A stretch of DNA of 64,000 nucleotides, taken from NCBI GenBank assembly GCA_033239525.1, contig BSYO01000009.1:12483299-12547298 (forward strand), in the 5' to 3' direction. Made by a program: the position numbers and the translations under genes. The notes under the pieces are model-generated. The model saw only the letters and a list, made by a program, of their open reading frames with translations. It was not told the DNA's origin and made no database searches. The stretch is from Nepenthes gracilis (Eukaryota > Streptophyta > Magnoliopsida > Caryophyllales > Nepenthaceae). Shown here piece after piece: positions 21,759 through 32,639 of the stretch (position 1 is its first letter; each line of letters starts with the position of its first letter).

Positions 21759-24213
21759 ATGGCCATGGCCAGTCCCCTTGAGGCACTGTCTGGTCCTCCT
21801 CGGCCTTCTTTTTCTCCTCCCTTTTCCCCTTGCTTCTCCTCTGAAGGAAGTCGCTACTAAATCCCTAGCGCAATCCTCTCATACTTTTTCCTTGTTGAAG
21901 AGGAATGAGTTATCACACTCCCCTGCCCTAGATGCATCTTTCTTGGAGAGTTTGAAGCCGATGGAACTCCGTTACTGCCCCCAGTTGGTGCAACATGCCA
22001 TGTCCTCTGGCCCAGCTGAAGATTTGGAAAATGAGCGAAGGAGAATGTCATCTCAGAACCTTGGTCCTCAATCTGATGTTGTTTCATCTACCCCTGCTGC
22101 TAACTCTGTTTCTTTGCGATCATTCGCTGGCAATGTGCAATCTAATCCCAAGGCCTCCTGGGCTGGTATTGTTCAGAACACAGGTAGTAGCCATTGTACT
22201 TAGCTTAAATATTTTTCCTCCCCTATCAGTGGACAAGGAAGTAGTTACCCTTTCTCCTCCTACTGATGTTATTCAGTAGAGCTTGAACTGGTGGGAGGTG
22301 ACGCTTGTTGGGTATTTCATCGATAAGCCATCACATTTTCAGGTTGTGAACACCATCGCTCAGAAAATCTGGGCTCGTTTTGGTATCTGTCATGTTGCTG
22401 GGGATGTAAATGATTTTTTCTTCTTTTGATTCGTGTCTGTAGCTCAGTTGAACTCTTGTCTAGCTAATGGTCCCTGGGTATTTGGTAGGAAAACTCTCTT
22501 CCTAAAACGATGGACTCTAGGTATGCCTTTGTCTAAGGAAAATCATGAAAATTTTTCGATTTGGATCACATTGATTAATGTCTCGGTTGAATTTTGGACC
22601 CCCTTAGGCCTCAGTTGGATTGCTAGTGGGGTTGGCAAACCTATCTTATTGGATTCCAATACAGCGAGCATGGAGCATATGCAATATGCACATATTTGTG
22701 TTGAGGTGGTTGGTGATGGTCCACTCCCCGCAAAAATCAGATGGAACTATGGCAAGGAATCTGAAGTAGGTTCGGCCAGGGTGGTTGAGGTAGAGGTCAA
22801 GTACCATTGGAAGCCGCCCCATTGTGCTAACTGTAAGAAAATTGGTCATAATGCTACTCAATGCAGGCCAAAAAGGATTTCCAAGCCAACCGGGGAGGCT
22901 AAACCTACTTCCCCACCCATGCTAGCTCCTTTGTATAAGACCTTAAATTCGGGTGCAAAACCCTTGGTTGTGAATGTGTCTAGTTCTTGCCTGCCTGATC
23001 TTGCAATTGCTCCATGTGAGGCCTCGGTTGTTCTCACGGATCACAAGCTTCCTGATGGTTATGCTGATAAGGACAAATTTCAGGATGTGGCATCTAATGA
23101 CACCGATACTGCTCTTTCCATCCTATTGTAGGATGTTACACAGCCTAAACTAGACGATCAGGAGGGCTTTGTGTCAGATTCCTCTACTGCCAACGGATAC
23201 CCAGCTGCAGCTCATCTATCTGCTGATGCAGACAGCCATCATTTCCTAGCCGATAATCCCATACATGCCTTGACTCTGGCCGATGTAGTACCTGAGACTT
23301 GCTTCTCGAGTGAGGAGCCCTTTGTCTGTAGTGCAGAATTTTGTGACTCAATACCAAATTCTATCATTAAACTCTCATGTAAGTATGCTCAGGATGATTT
23401 TGGAACCCTTGCAGATGAGCCTTAGGGATGCCCGCACGATGGGCCTGATCCTGTCAGCCGAAGGGGTTCATTGGATGGCGTACGGGTGGGTTGGGCACAA
23501 GACGCTCCTAGAAAGATGTAGATTCAGCCGACTTCGAGCAACCAACAGGTCCTGGTTAGTAGTCCTATGACTGCTTTTGCTTAGGTTGAGGAGGTTGTGG
23601 CAAATGAGGATGATTTTCACGATCCAATACTTCATACCCTCCAGATGTTACCGGAGGCAAAAGCTACTTAGAAATATCTTGATTCCTTCATTCCGGAACA
23701 AAGGCACATTGTGTATGATTTCATAGAAAGCTGTTGGCTAGCTGTAACTGAAGAGACGAGGGATGAGTTCAAATCATCCTCTCCTCTGGCTGTGGTGGAT
23801 CAGAATAGTTCTTCAGGTGCATTATTTGAAGCCATTAGATTGTTGGTGGTAGCTAAAACTACTCAACCACACATTGCTTCCTTATCACCTGATGGGAAGA
23901 AGGTAGTTTTTAGTTTTCTAGCTACTCTGCTGAAAAATGAAAATTGAATTCTCAAATTATATTTTAGCGATCTGGATGAATTAGTGGCGGGACTCCTTAT
24001 AATTGATTACTCTGCCTGACAGTGAGCCTTCTTGGATCCCTTGACGCCTCCAAGTGCTCACAGCGGCTGTCTGATAGAAGAGTCAATGATGTGTATTTCA
24101 ATCATTCTCCTTTCGAGCAAGATGGAACCTGGAAGCAAGTCAAGTCCCAGAGACAACGAAAATCTGCTTCCATGCTAGGGCTCCTCAGGCAAAAGTGTCA
24201 GCCTGAAAGCTGA
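21759..24213 (+). pseudogene. LINE-type ORF1 (DUF4283-like plus CCHC knuckle), broken
   Basis: The likely start is ATGGCCATGG at 21759. A first frameshift occurs soon after. The frame to 22203 ends with the SWAGIV motif. 22280-22430 gives WWEVTLVGYFIDKPSHFQVV then AQKIWARFGICHVAGDV, with a TGA near 22427. The next open frame, 22433-23131, has GPWVFGRKTLFLKRW and VKYHWKPPHCANCKKIGH then NATQC, the CX2CX4HX4C knuckle. A TAG at 23129 interrupts the same frame, which continues to 23425. The basic tail GTWKQVKSQRQRKSASM is near 24130. The order matches the ORF1 at 2733-4402, but a roughly 90-residue segment (23680-23946, SFIPEQRHIVYDFIESCW) has no match in that copy. At least two stops and two or more frameshifts make it dead. 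Confidence 0.8.
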
Positions 24214-25085
24214 CTGAGAGCCAATTTGGATTGAGGGTAAGGTTGGTTTGTGCATTCTGGCTTTTTTGCTTTCCCATGCTAGGTTTCATTTGGCGGGCTT
24301 GGGGTTTTGACCGGTTTGTATTGCCCGGTATGCTGTTATCCAAAAAAAAAAAAACGTATTCCGGTTGTTATACTTTATCATGCCTAGTTGCTGGGATGGG
24401 TTTTTTGGCAGGTATGGGGTTTGGAAGGAATGGAGGATTGTCCTGATTTATAACTTTAATTGCCTATTTGCTAGAATCCCGGAAAGGACATCCCTTCTCT
24501 ATTCTCTAGGAATGGTATGCCTGGGTTGATGGGATTTGGAGCTCAAAAAGGTATGCCAGGTGTGGAATTCCTGGAATGAGGATGGTTTTCATGGGATGGA
24601 TTGTTTGAGATTGCTGGATTGGCAACTTGCTCTTCTGTCTCCCTAAGGTGGTTTCTTTGCCCGATTTACAAAGTTGGCGGGATGGTTTGTAATGTTGGGC
24701 TGCTGAGTTGGCATTCTGCACTTAGCCCCTTGCCTGTTATATGTGGAATTCCGGCCGCTTCCTTCTACTCTCCGGGTTGGTATGCTTGCCTGGCCGATTT
24801 GTTGCCCTGGCGAGTTGCGCCCCCTTGCCGGTTCCCCCCCCCCAAAAGAAACTTTGAGGGTCAGTTTGGCTGGCTGGCTCGTTGATCTGGGTGGCTGCCT
24901 TTTGTTTAGTATGGCTTGGCTGGTAGACTGGCTAGTTTAGACGGTTGCCCTTTGGACGAGATGGACAACTTATGGATTGCGTCTTGGTCTACCCGTTGGG
25001 ATGCCTGGTTTGGCTGATGTAACGGCCCAGATTCTAACACATAGAAAATGCCAATCAATGAGTCAAGGGGAATCGAAGGTTACCC

Positions 25086-25513
25086 GGTCAACGCATGTTG
25101 ACCGGAAAGCATGAAGGGAGAATGTAATCCGGTCAACATGCGTTGACCGGAAAACATGAGGAGGAGGCAAAATCCGGTCAACGCATGTTGACTGAAAAAC
25201 ATGAAGGGAAAAATGAGACATAACCTGTCAATGCTAGTTGATCGGAAATAATGAGGAGGCCGAAGTAGCCTTGAAGTCAGAGTGCATTGTGTGAAATGAG
25301 GCCGAAGTAGCCTTGAAGGCCGGAGTGACTTTGCGTGATGGTGAGGCCGGAGTAGAATTGTGGGTGCTGGGAGAAGAAATCTGGAGTTGATGAAGAAATG
25401 GAAGCCGAAGTTGATGATTGATTGATGACCAAGGCATGATGGACGGAGTAGTTAGTGAAAGAATAATGGCTAGAGTGAGGAGAGAAGCGTAATCCGATCA
25501 ACGCATGTTGACC
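25086..25513 (+). promoter_or_regulatory. Cluster of palindromic W-box pairs in LTR U3
   Basis: GGTCAACGCATGTTGACC at 25086-25103, GGTCAACATGCGTTGACC at 25131-25148, one-mismatch forms at 25176-25193 and 25496-25513, and a decayed one at 25226-25243. Each pairs two inverted TTGAC cores. They lie 70-500 bp inside the LTR start and upstream of CTATAAGTAATG near 25799. Confidence 0.6.
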
Positions 25514-26199
25514 GAAAGGGATGAAGGAAAACGTGGAGGTGAGAAGGAGACCAAAAAATGTGGAGAGAAGTCAAAGAAGAATTGACCGCCCGATTGATTG
25601 GCGTGATGACCAATGATGAAAACCATGCCTGAGTGGGTAACCAACTCCCAACCACCCCGCTGACCTTCCAGAAAGGCAAGGGGAACAAGCAAAGAAGTAT
25701 AACCAACCACCCCGCTAACCTTCCAGAAAGGCAAGGGGAACAAGCAAAGAATTACAAGCTTGTTGACTGTCCTACCTACTACCACCAACCCCAACGTCTA
25801 TAAGTAATGACCTCAGAAATTAGGATAGAAAGTGGGGGCAAACGGTCGGGTAAAGGTGCTAAGAACTGCAAGCCAGAGCCAAGTAAGAGGTTCATAGATC
25901 CAATTCAGGCAAGCGTACTCTCCGTTTTTAAGTTCATGATTTGATACTCGCCTTTGTCTTAAGATCATCTTGATTTAACGCAAGTACATGTATGTTTGCA
26001 GCACAAGTATATCTGATTTTTGATGAGCTTATGTAACGGTGTGTACGATATCTGTTCTGATCATTAACTTAAAGAAGAATTTCTGTTGACCTCATGTCTA
26101 AAAGAAGTCCGGCCTTCCCTTAAGCCGAAATCAAGTTCGGCCCTTGTGTGAGGAAAAAGAAGTCCGTCTTCCCTTAAGCCTAATCAAGTTCGGCCTCCA

Positions 26200-26690
26200 C
26201 CTTGAGCATGAAATTGAAATCGGCCTTCCCTTGGTAAGAAAATGAAATCGGCCTCCTTTGTAAGAAAATGAAACCGGCCCTAAAAGTGTGACTTGAAACC
26301 GGCATTGCACTGTGACTTCGAAACCAGCATGGTATCCTATTTTGAAAACCGGCATTGCACTATGATTTCGGAACCAGCATTGTATGTGTTTAAAATCGAC
26401 ATTTGCACTATGATTTTTGGAAAAGCATGATTTGCGGACTAAGTATTTGATGGTTGAGTAGCTGCAGACCTTAAATGTAGCCATTATTGAGATATGATGG
26501 TCGAGTAGCTGCAGACCTTAAATGTAGCCGTTTGATTTGGTCATGACTACGGACCTTAAATGTAACGTTATTCAGAGAGCAGAGTAGCTGCAGGCCTTAA
26601 ATGTAGCTGTTTGATTTGGTCATGACTACGAACCTTAAATGTAGCGTTATGGTCGAGTAGCTGCAGACTTTAAATGTAGCCGGTTTTTGA
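26200..26690. repeat. Two tandem arrays of the nested LTR
   Basis: 26200-26430 is built on AAACCGGCATTGCACTATGA and 26455-26690 on GTAGCTGCAGACCTTAAATG. They are the complements of the arrays at 19320-19690 and 18902-19228, with fewer units. Confidence 0.8.
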
Positions 26691-27532
26691 CGGAAATAAA
26701 TTGGAAACAGAAGCATGTTTTTTGGAAGTAAAATTTGCATGAAAATGACTTTGGAATCTGTTTGCACCAACAACTCCGGCCGTGTTTTATGAAACTGTAC
26801 GTATATATGCCTCTATTGCATTATGCCTGTTTGCCTCACGGTTTATGACTATGCATGATTTCTGCATGAGAGTACCTTGCCGGGCCTTGTAGCTCACCCC
26901 TCATATTTTCAGATGACGATGATGATGAGTTTATGCCTGACGAAAAAGAATGAAGTTCGAGGGACTAGATAAGCAGGATAGCTGGCCGGAGTATTAAGCA
27001 GCGAAGCAAAATTGATACCTTCACTTTTGATATTTTGGGAAGAGATTACCTTTTTGCTGAACGTTAATGAATATCAGTATGCTTCCGTATATTATTATGG
27101 TTTGAATAATTTGTGATTCCTAGTGGCATCTCAATTGTTCGGGACCTTCATGTCCAACCAACCTTGTCTTGGCTGGTCAAAAGAGAGAAACCATGAACTC
27201 TGGCCGCCAATCTACGAAATTGGGCCTTACGCAATCCTGTGCACGCATTGTATATATATATATATACATTGGAGTATGTTGCCGATCTAATGTTTAGATG
27301 ACTGAGTGAGAGATATTACTTTTGTGTCATATGATCTATGATGTTTTGATTATCTTCTTGTTCTTTCATGACCTGTGTCATGGAGTATTGGGGCTGTCAT
27401 TGCTACTATGTTCTACCTCCAAATCGGCAAAATACTTGGAATAGGATATAAGTATTGTATTTTCTTTTCTTTTCTTTTTAAAACAATTTAATTCCTTATA
27501 AAAATAAAATAAAAAATAACTGAGCCCCATTC

Positions 27533-27947
27533 TTTATCCGATTACTCATCCCCCTCCGACAACGGCGATCTCTACGGCCGGCTCAAATCCCTAAAGAGGC
27601 AGCTGGATTTCATCCAGATACAAGAAGAGTACGTCAAGGACGAACAGAAAAACCTTAAGAGAGACTTTCTTCGCGCTCAGGAAGAGGTTAAGGGCATCCA
27701 GTCTGTGCCTCTGGTGATAGGCCAATTCATGGCGATGGTTGATCAGAACAACGGTATCGTTGGCTCGACAACCGGCTCCAATTACTACGTCAGGATTCTC
27801 AGCACCATTAATCGTGAGCTCTTGAAACCCTCCGCCTCTGTTGTTCTCCACCGCCATTCGAATGCTCTCGTTGACGCCTTGCCTCCCGAGGCTGATTCCA
27901 GTATTTCTCTTTTGAGCCAATCCGAGAAGCCTGATGTTACCTATAAT
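27533..27947 (+). pseudogene. RPT3: RPT3 exon 1, second part
   Basis: After the right copy of the target-site duplication (27516-27532) the frame resumes as [20 protein letters not shown] and runs open through [20 protein letters not shown] (coiled coil) to [10 protein letters not shown] normal donor, GTGAGT, follows at 27948. Most codons fit the plant RPT3 pattern, with changes such as RQLDFIQIQ for RQLEFIDIQ. Confidence 0.92.
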
Positions 27948-28487
27948 GTGAGTTTATCCACCTTCCCTTTGTCTCCCGTCATTTTTGCTGTTTTGCATTA
28001 CTATGAGGGTTTCTGGCATTGGTCATCAATTTATTTTCTGTTTGTTTGTATAATTGAGAACTGGTTCGCCGCACATGTTAGTCATCGAGAATCGGTTCCT
28101 TGTGTGCATGATATTTTTTTGTTACCTGACGTTTAGTTACCGATTGTTCATAGCTGCCATGAAACGGCAAAAAATAATTGATGGTCTTTCAGGAATTTCA
28201 TCAACGTAAACATACATTTATTTTTGAGACTCTCTTAGGTGAAGAAAAAAAATGAATGAAATCCATTCGAACACTTGACGTGTCTATTCTTTTCTGGAGA
28301 TCATATTTTAAGAATTCGTGACAAATTTTGTATTTGTTACTATAGTATGCATGTTCATTATCACCGGTGACAAATATATTTCTGTCACTAATTTTTTCGT
28401 AACAAAAGAACAACCTTCTTGTTGTGAATTTGTTTCTGCAGACCATCTCTGAAATGTTTTTTTTTTTTGGTCTTGTGGTCCTATTAG

Positions 28488-28718
28488 GATATTGGTCGAT
28501 GTGACATCCAAAAGCAGGATATCCGTGAGGCTGTTGAGCTACCTTTGACACATCATGAGTTGTACAAGCAAATTGGAATTGATCCTCCACGAGGCGTCTT
28601 GCTCTATGGTCCTCCTGGTATGGGAAAAACTATGCTTGCAAAGGCTGTTGCCAATCACACAACTGCTGCCTTCACTAGGGTTGTTGGGTCGGAGTTCATT
28701 CAGAAGTATTTGGGTGAG
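28488..28718 (+). pseudogene. RPT3: RPT3 exon 2 (Walker A)
   Basis: The acceptor CTATTAG precedes [20 protein letters not shown]. The exon carries [20 protein letters not shown] and ends YLGE before donor GTATAT. GMGKT replaces the invariant GTGKT, and GRCD replaces GGCD. No stop is present in this exon. Confidence 0.92.
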
Positions 28719-28987
28719 GTATATATCCATTATTCTTTGATAGTTAAATATTATTATGTTGCCTCACCAATTTATTTGACTCACTTTCTCCTTGTATTCA
28801 CATCCTGATGGATTGAAATTGGATTGGGGGCGTGGTAAATGGGGTCCTGCTTGGATGATTCCAGTTTCTTTTAAAATATTCATATCGAGTTCTTTCATTC
28901 TCTACTATGTTTCCCTGATAATCAAATTGATTTTCTTACACGAACTCTGGTAGGTCCTTGCTATTCTATCATGGTTTCTTTCTGCAG

Positions 28988-29145
28988 GGTCCCAGAATGG
29001 TCCGGGATATGTTCTGCCTTCCAAAGGAGGATGCTCCTGCTATTATTTTCATTGACGAGGTGGATGCTATTGCTACTGCAAGGTTTGGTGCCCAAACTGG
29101 AGCTGATAGGGAAGTTTAACGGATTCTTATGAACTCCTAAATCAG
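28988..29145 (+). pseudogene. RPT3: RPT3 exon 3 (Walker B), with stop and frameshift
   Basis: After acceptor TCTGCAG the exon reads [43 protein letters not shown] and then TAA (29117-29119) where Gln is conserved. Near 29130 one G of ATGGAACTC is missing, so the last codons are out of frame. The donor GTGTGG at 29146 is plausible. Confidence 0.92.
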
Positions 29146-29314
29146 GTGTGGCCTAGAAGGTTCCATTCATAGTTGTGGTCATATCTTTTGAACTTCTTTT
29201 ACATGCTTTCTCTCAAGAGTCAAGACACATATTTAGATGATTGTGAAGTTGAATTGGAACTTCTTGCTATTTTATATTCATCATGATTTAATGTTTAGTT
29301 TGCTGCTCCTGTAA

Positions 29315-29467
29315 ATGGATGGCTTTGACCAGACTGTTAACGTCAAAGTCATCATGGCAACTAATCGGGCAGACACTTCGGACCCTGCTCTTCTAAGACC
29401 AGGAAGGCTTGATCAAAAGATTGAGTTCCCCTTGCCTGATAGAAGACAAAGAAGGCTTATTTTTCAG
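29315..29467 (+). pseudogene. RPT3: RPT3 exon 4 (second region of homology), acceptor lost
   Basis: The exon reads [20 protein letters not shown] through [14 protein letters not shown] to RRLIFQ before donor GTGCG. The bases before it are CTCCTGTAA where an AG acceptor is needed. RLDQ replaces the conserved RLDR. Confidence 0.9.
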
Positions 29468-29822
29468 GTGCGTCTTTGTCGCTTTGGCTAGATTATGTCT
29501 TTACATTATGGTGTTAAGTGGGTTGAAGAGCTACATCCTGCTGTTTGCTTTGTAGCTACTGGAGCAGGTGCGCCAGTATAGAAAACAACTATTTCGAGTG
29601 GTGGATAATTGGAAGGTGACAATTTGGTGAATTAACCGTAGAAAAGGATCTGGAAAAAGGTTTATTTTTGATCTAAAGGCAATAGCAAGCCTGCTATCAA
29701 TGTCCAGAAAACTAGGTTGAGCATATTTTATTTTGCTGCATTGGTTTATCAAGGTCTTCCAGTATGAAAGCCCTGAGTGGCAAGGTGCATGTACAGCGTA
29801 TTGACTGTTCTAACTGTTACAG

Positions 29823-29905
29823 GTCTGTACTTCTAAGATGAATTTGGGTGATGAGGTTGACTTGGAGGATTATGTTTCTCGCCCTGATAAATTAGTGCTG
29901 CTGAG
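29823..29905 (+). pseudogene. RPT3: RPT3 exon 5 (last recognised), one-base deletion
   Basis: [20 protein letters not shown] is followed by PDK, then one base is missing where ISAAE is expected, shifting the frame. The exon ends CTGAG before donor GTAAG. No following exon was found up to 30900. Confidence 0.88.
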
Positions 29906-30903
29906 GTAAGTTTTATTGTGCTTTACTCTTATATATGCTGCTTGCACATCATGCTGGTCCCCCGGTGTTATTATTTTGGCAATCTTTTTATGTGCATATC
30001 TATTTGCTGGTGATATATGGATTAGTCAAACCTGAATGATTCTCTAGTTGTCTATGTTGATAAAGCTTATATGCTCCATTGTACTCTTCATATTGCTCTA
30101 GCCCCAGGCTTAGCCTCCTTGCAATAGACAATGCACAACTCGAAATCTAGGGGTATGCTCTCATTCAGAGGTGGCTGGTTTGAGAGGCACCGTCCTACAT
30201 TGGTGCCCCCTTGAGCGTTTGGCATCTGAACCCATGCATTTGTAGGGGGTTGATGGATTTTTGAGCTGCTCATCTTGAATATTAATATATATGTATATTC
30301 CATTTCTTCAATAAAAAGTATAACTTATCTTTTGCCATTGCCATTTTTTCTATATTCATTATCAGTATCTTAGAAGTACCGACACTTCCTTTGGGCTACC
30401 ATGACACTTTATCAACGCACTTCGACTATAGATGAAATATTGGTTGTGACCATATTAATATTGTATATATTAAATAATACGTATTAGTAATGAAAATATT
30501 GGATAACAAAAAAGTTCCCTACAAATGCTAAGCTAATGGAGAAATGTTAGTGTATATTGTTCGATATATTGTTCAAATGTCAGAAATATTTAGTATATCA
30601 GCCGATATATTGAATATCAACTGATATATCATTGATATAATAACAAATCATAATTTTGCCTTGACATTAGTTTCAAGGGCTCCTGATGTCGATATATATC
30701 GGTTATATTGGTTGATATTTTATTCCATGGCTTCGTTATATTTGTGTTTTTTTTTAACTCCAACACTCTCCAATATTTTCTAATGTGCTTTAGACACACT
30801 AGGTTATTTTGTAATTTTTTAAATTGGATATTAGTATAAATTGTATATCAAAAATATTCGGTATATCAGTCGATGTGTTGAATATCGGTCGATATTGGTG
30901 TAT
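29906..30903. other. No gene seen; AT-rich with CGATATAT repeats
   Basis: 29906-30300 follows the last RPT3 exon and may be intron. From 30540 to 30903 there are repeated words such as TATATCAGCCGATATATTGA and GTATATCAGTCGATGTGTTG, which suggests a decayed dispersed repeat. The missing RPT3 exons were looked for and not found. Confidence 0.4.
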
Positions 30904-31756
30904 CAACTCATGGTGTTCCAACTTCAATTGTCTTAGATCGTGACTCGAGGTTCATGTTAAAATTTTGGGAGAGTTTGCATAAGGAACTAGGGACTAAGTT
31001 GAAGTTCAGTTCGGCATTCATGTGTAGATTGATGGTCAATCTGAAAGGACTATCCAGATTTTAGAGGATATGTTGAAGGTAGTGGTCTTGGGGATGAAAA
31101 GAAGTTGGGATAATTATTTATTGCTTGTCGAGTTTGCTTATAGTAGCTATTAGTCGAGTATCGGGATGACCCCTTTTAAGGCTTTATATAGTCGGAGATG
31201 TTGGTTTCCTCTCAATTGGGAGGAGATTGACGATCGTAGACTTTTGGGTCCTGATATCACCTAGGATTCGTCGAAAAAGATTAAGATAATTCGGGATTGT
31301 CTAATAGTCACGCAAAATTACCAAAAGAACTATGCGAATTGGCATTTTGAAGGTTTCTTCAAAGAAAGGAATCTTGCGTTTTAGAGTGAAGGGAAAGTTG
31401 AAGTCGAGATTTATCGAGCCGTTTGAGGCGTTGGAGCGTGTTGGAGAGGTAGCCTACAGATTGGCATTACCTCCAAATTTGGCAGAATGTCATAATATTT
31501 TTTATGTATCCATGTTGAGGAAATATGTATATGATCTGTCCCACGTAATTGAGCTTGTGCCATTAGATATTGACGAAAATTTGTTGTATGTCGAGGTCCC
31601 TATTCAAATCTTGGATCGAAAGGATTAGGTGTTGAGAAATAAAGTAATTCCTTTAGTTAAAGAGTTGTGGAGGAATTTCTCAGGTGAAGAAGCAACATGA
31701 GAGCGCGAGAGCGAGATTCGGGAGAAATATATTTATCTACTCGAGGATTAAGGTAT
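30904..31756 (+). pseudogene. Chromovirus integrase end and chromodomain, broken
   Basis: The start gives THGVPTSIVLDRDSRFMLKF then WESLHKELGTKLKFSSAF (integrase core). After several breaks an open frame 31332-31628 gives the C-terminal domain: RFIEPFEALERVGEVAYRLA, LPPNLAECHNIFYVSMLRKY, PIQILDRKD. A chromodomain remnant follows (PLVKELWRNFSGEEAT). This is the typical end of a Tekay/Del-like pol. The host continues at 38027 after a young insertion: GGTATGTAAA joined to TTTTAAGGAC matches 16365-16385. Confidence 0.82.
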
Positions 31757-32639
31757 GTAAATGTGACGGACCGGCTTTTAATCCACCACATAAAGCCTCC
31801 GTCAAGTCTAAATTTCTTAATGGTCAATAATTAGGTGGACATAAAAATTTCTTTTCTTCTTTCAAATCTGAGATGCATACTAGAAATTATTAATTTCATT
31901 TATCTAAAAACAATCACGGAAACATGCTAATATTCATAGGTTCATAACAGCGGAACAATATTACATGTATCCTCAAAACATCAAAAGACAACATGATTAA
32001 AATCTCTTCCAAAGTCTGCTACGGCCCGCTAAGCTACTTAGCTACACCATAAAGATTCTACTCAACTTCGTCCTCCATGAGCCTTTCGTCATCTGAAAAT
32101 AACAAGAATGAGCTACAAGCCCAGCAAAATACTTACATGCAGAAAACAGAGAACATATCATATACATATAAGCGAATATAATTTAGCACGCGAAAATCAT
32201 CATGTCTTTTAGTTCAGAATTTTCTTAGTCTTTTTCTTCTTGTCTTGTTTACTGAAAACTCATAAAAACCATTGAGAATTCTTATCATCTTTAGGGACCG
32301 GACGGGAGCGGACAACATCGAGGATGGGTTGTGTGTAACCCCACAACCTAAAGCTGTATCCCCTCATTATGCTCCCCGGGGCGGGAGGTAATGCCTTTAA
32401 CCCGGCATACGGGGCCGTAGTCTATAGTTCTTATGCCACCAGAAAGTCCCCTCCCGTGGCCCAGGAGACAATCCTCGAGTGTCACTCTAATATCCTTCAT
32501 TCATCTTTAACAACAAGTTTAATGGAGACTCGGTTCATAGTTCTTGTTCTTTAATGGCCATTCATCATAATTCAAAAGTCGTAGAGTTCCACTTGCTGTC
32601 CATATTACATGCATTTTTTCATGTTCATATATACATAAG

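Larger units (their letters stand above)
25018..27265 (+). repeat. LTR of W-box palindrome family, nested, 3'-truncated
   Basis: It begins TGTAACGGCCCAGATTCTA and matches the reverse complement of 18258-20539 throughout: W-box palindromes, CTATAAGTAATG at about 25799, both tandem arrays, the GGGCCTTGTAGCTCACCC module (26883) and the segment around GGACCTTCATGTCC near 27140. It stops in a (TA)n run near 27265 about 120 bp before the expected CCGTCACA end. It lies in the 3' region of the LINE-like element, which resumes by about 27290. The duplication at its ends is not visible. Confidence 0.75.
21629..27515 (+). mobile_element. LINE-like retroposon inside RPT3 exon 1, 17 bp TSD
   Basis: ATAACTGACCCCCATTC (21612-21628) and ATAACTGAGCCCCATTC (27516-27532) flank it, with one mismatch. 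It begins with the family 5' box (TTAGAGAGAGACACTCTCC near 21652), carries the broken ORF1 and a T/G-rich 3' region, and ends with the subtype 2 hairpin (CTACCTCCAAATCGGCAAAA near 27414) and an A-rich tail just before the duplication. No reverse transcriptase was seen. A 2.25 kb LTR (25018 to about 27265) later inserted into its 3' region, so the original element was about 3.6 kb, close to the copy at 645-4515. Confidence 0.9.
21543..29905 (+). pseudogene. RPT3: 26S proteasome regulatory ATPase RPT3 (subunit 6B) pseudogene
   Basis: RPT3 is one of six AAA+ ATPases of the 19S particle that unfold substrates for the 20S core. Five exons are recognised: exon 1 (21543-21628 plus 27533-27947), 28488-28718, 28988-29145, 29315-29467 and 29823-29905. 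Joined, they cover the N-terminal coiled coil, the OB part ([20 protein letters not shown]), Walker A, Walker B ([11 protein letters not shown]) and the second region of homology. Introns are retained, so it is a former gene or a genomic duplicate, not a cDNA copy. Lesions: a 5.9 kb retroposon in exon 1, Walker A GPPGMGKT for GPPGTGKT, CAA to TAA and a one-base deletion in exon 3, AG to AA at the exon 4 acceptor, a one-base deletion in exon 5, and no last exons (the ICQEAGM to C-terminus part). The functional gene must lie elsewhere. Confidence 0.93.

Noticed and set aside
24310..24360. A-run at 24340 as the tail of a further micro-retroposon
   Set aside because: The A-run is preceded by GTTATCC, not CTTACC, and no flanking duplication of 10 bp or more was found.
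18258..27265. The LTRs at 18258-20539 and 25018-27265 as the two ends of one retrotransposon
   Set aside because: They are in opposite orientations. One lies inside a LINE-like element, and the RPT3 start lies between them. They are separate solo LTRs of one family.
27533..29905. RPT3 as a processed (cDNA) pseudogene
   Set aside because: Four introns with recognisable GT donors remain between the exons, so it did not arise from spliced RNA.
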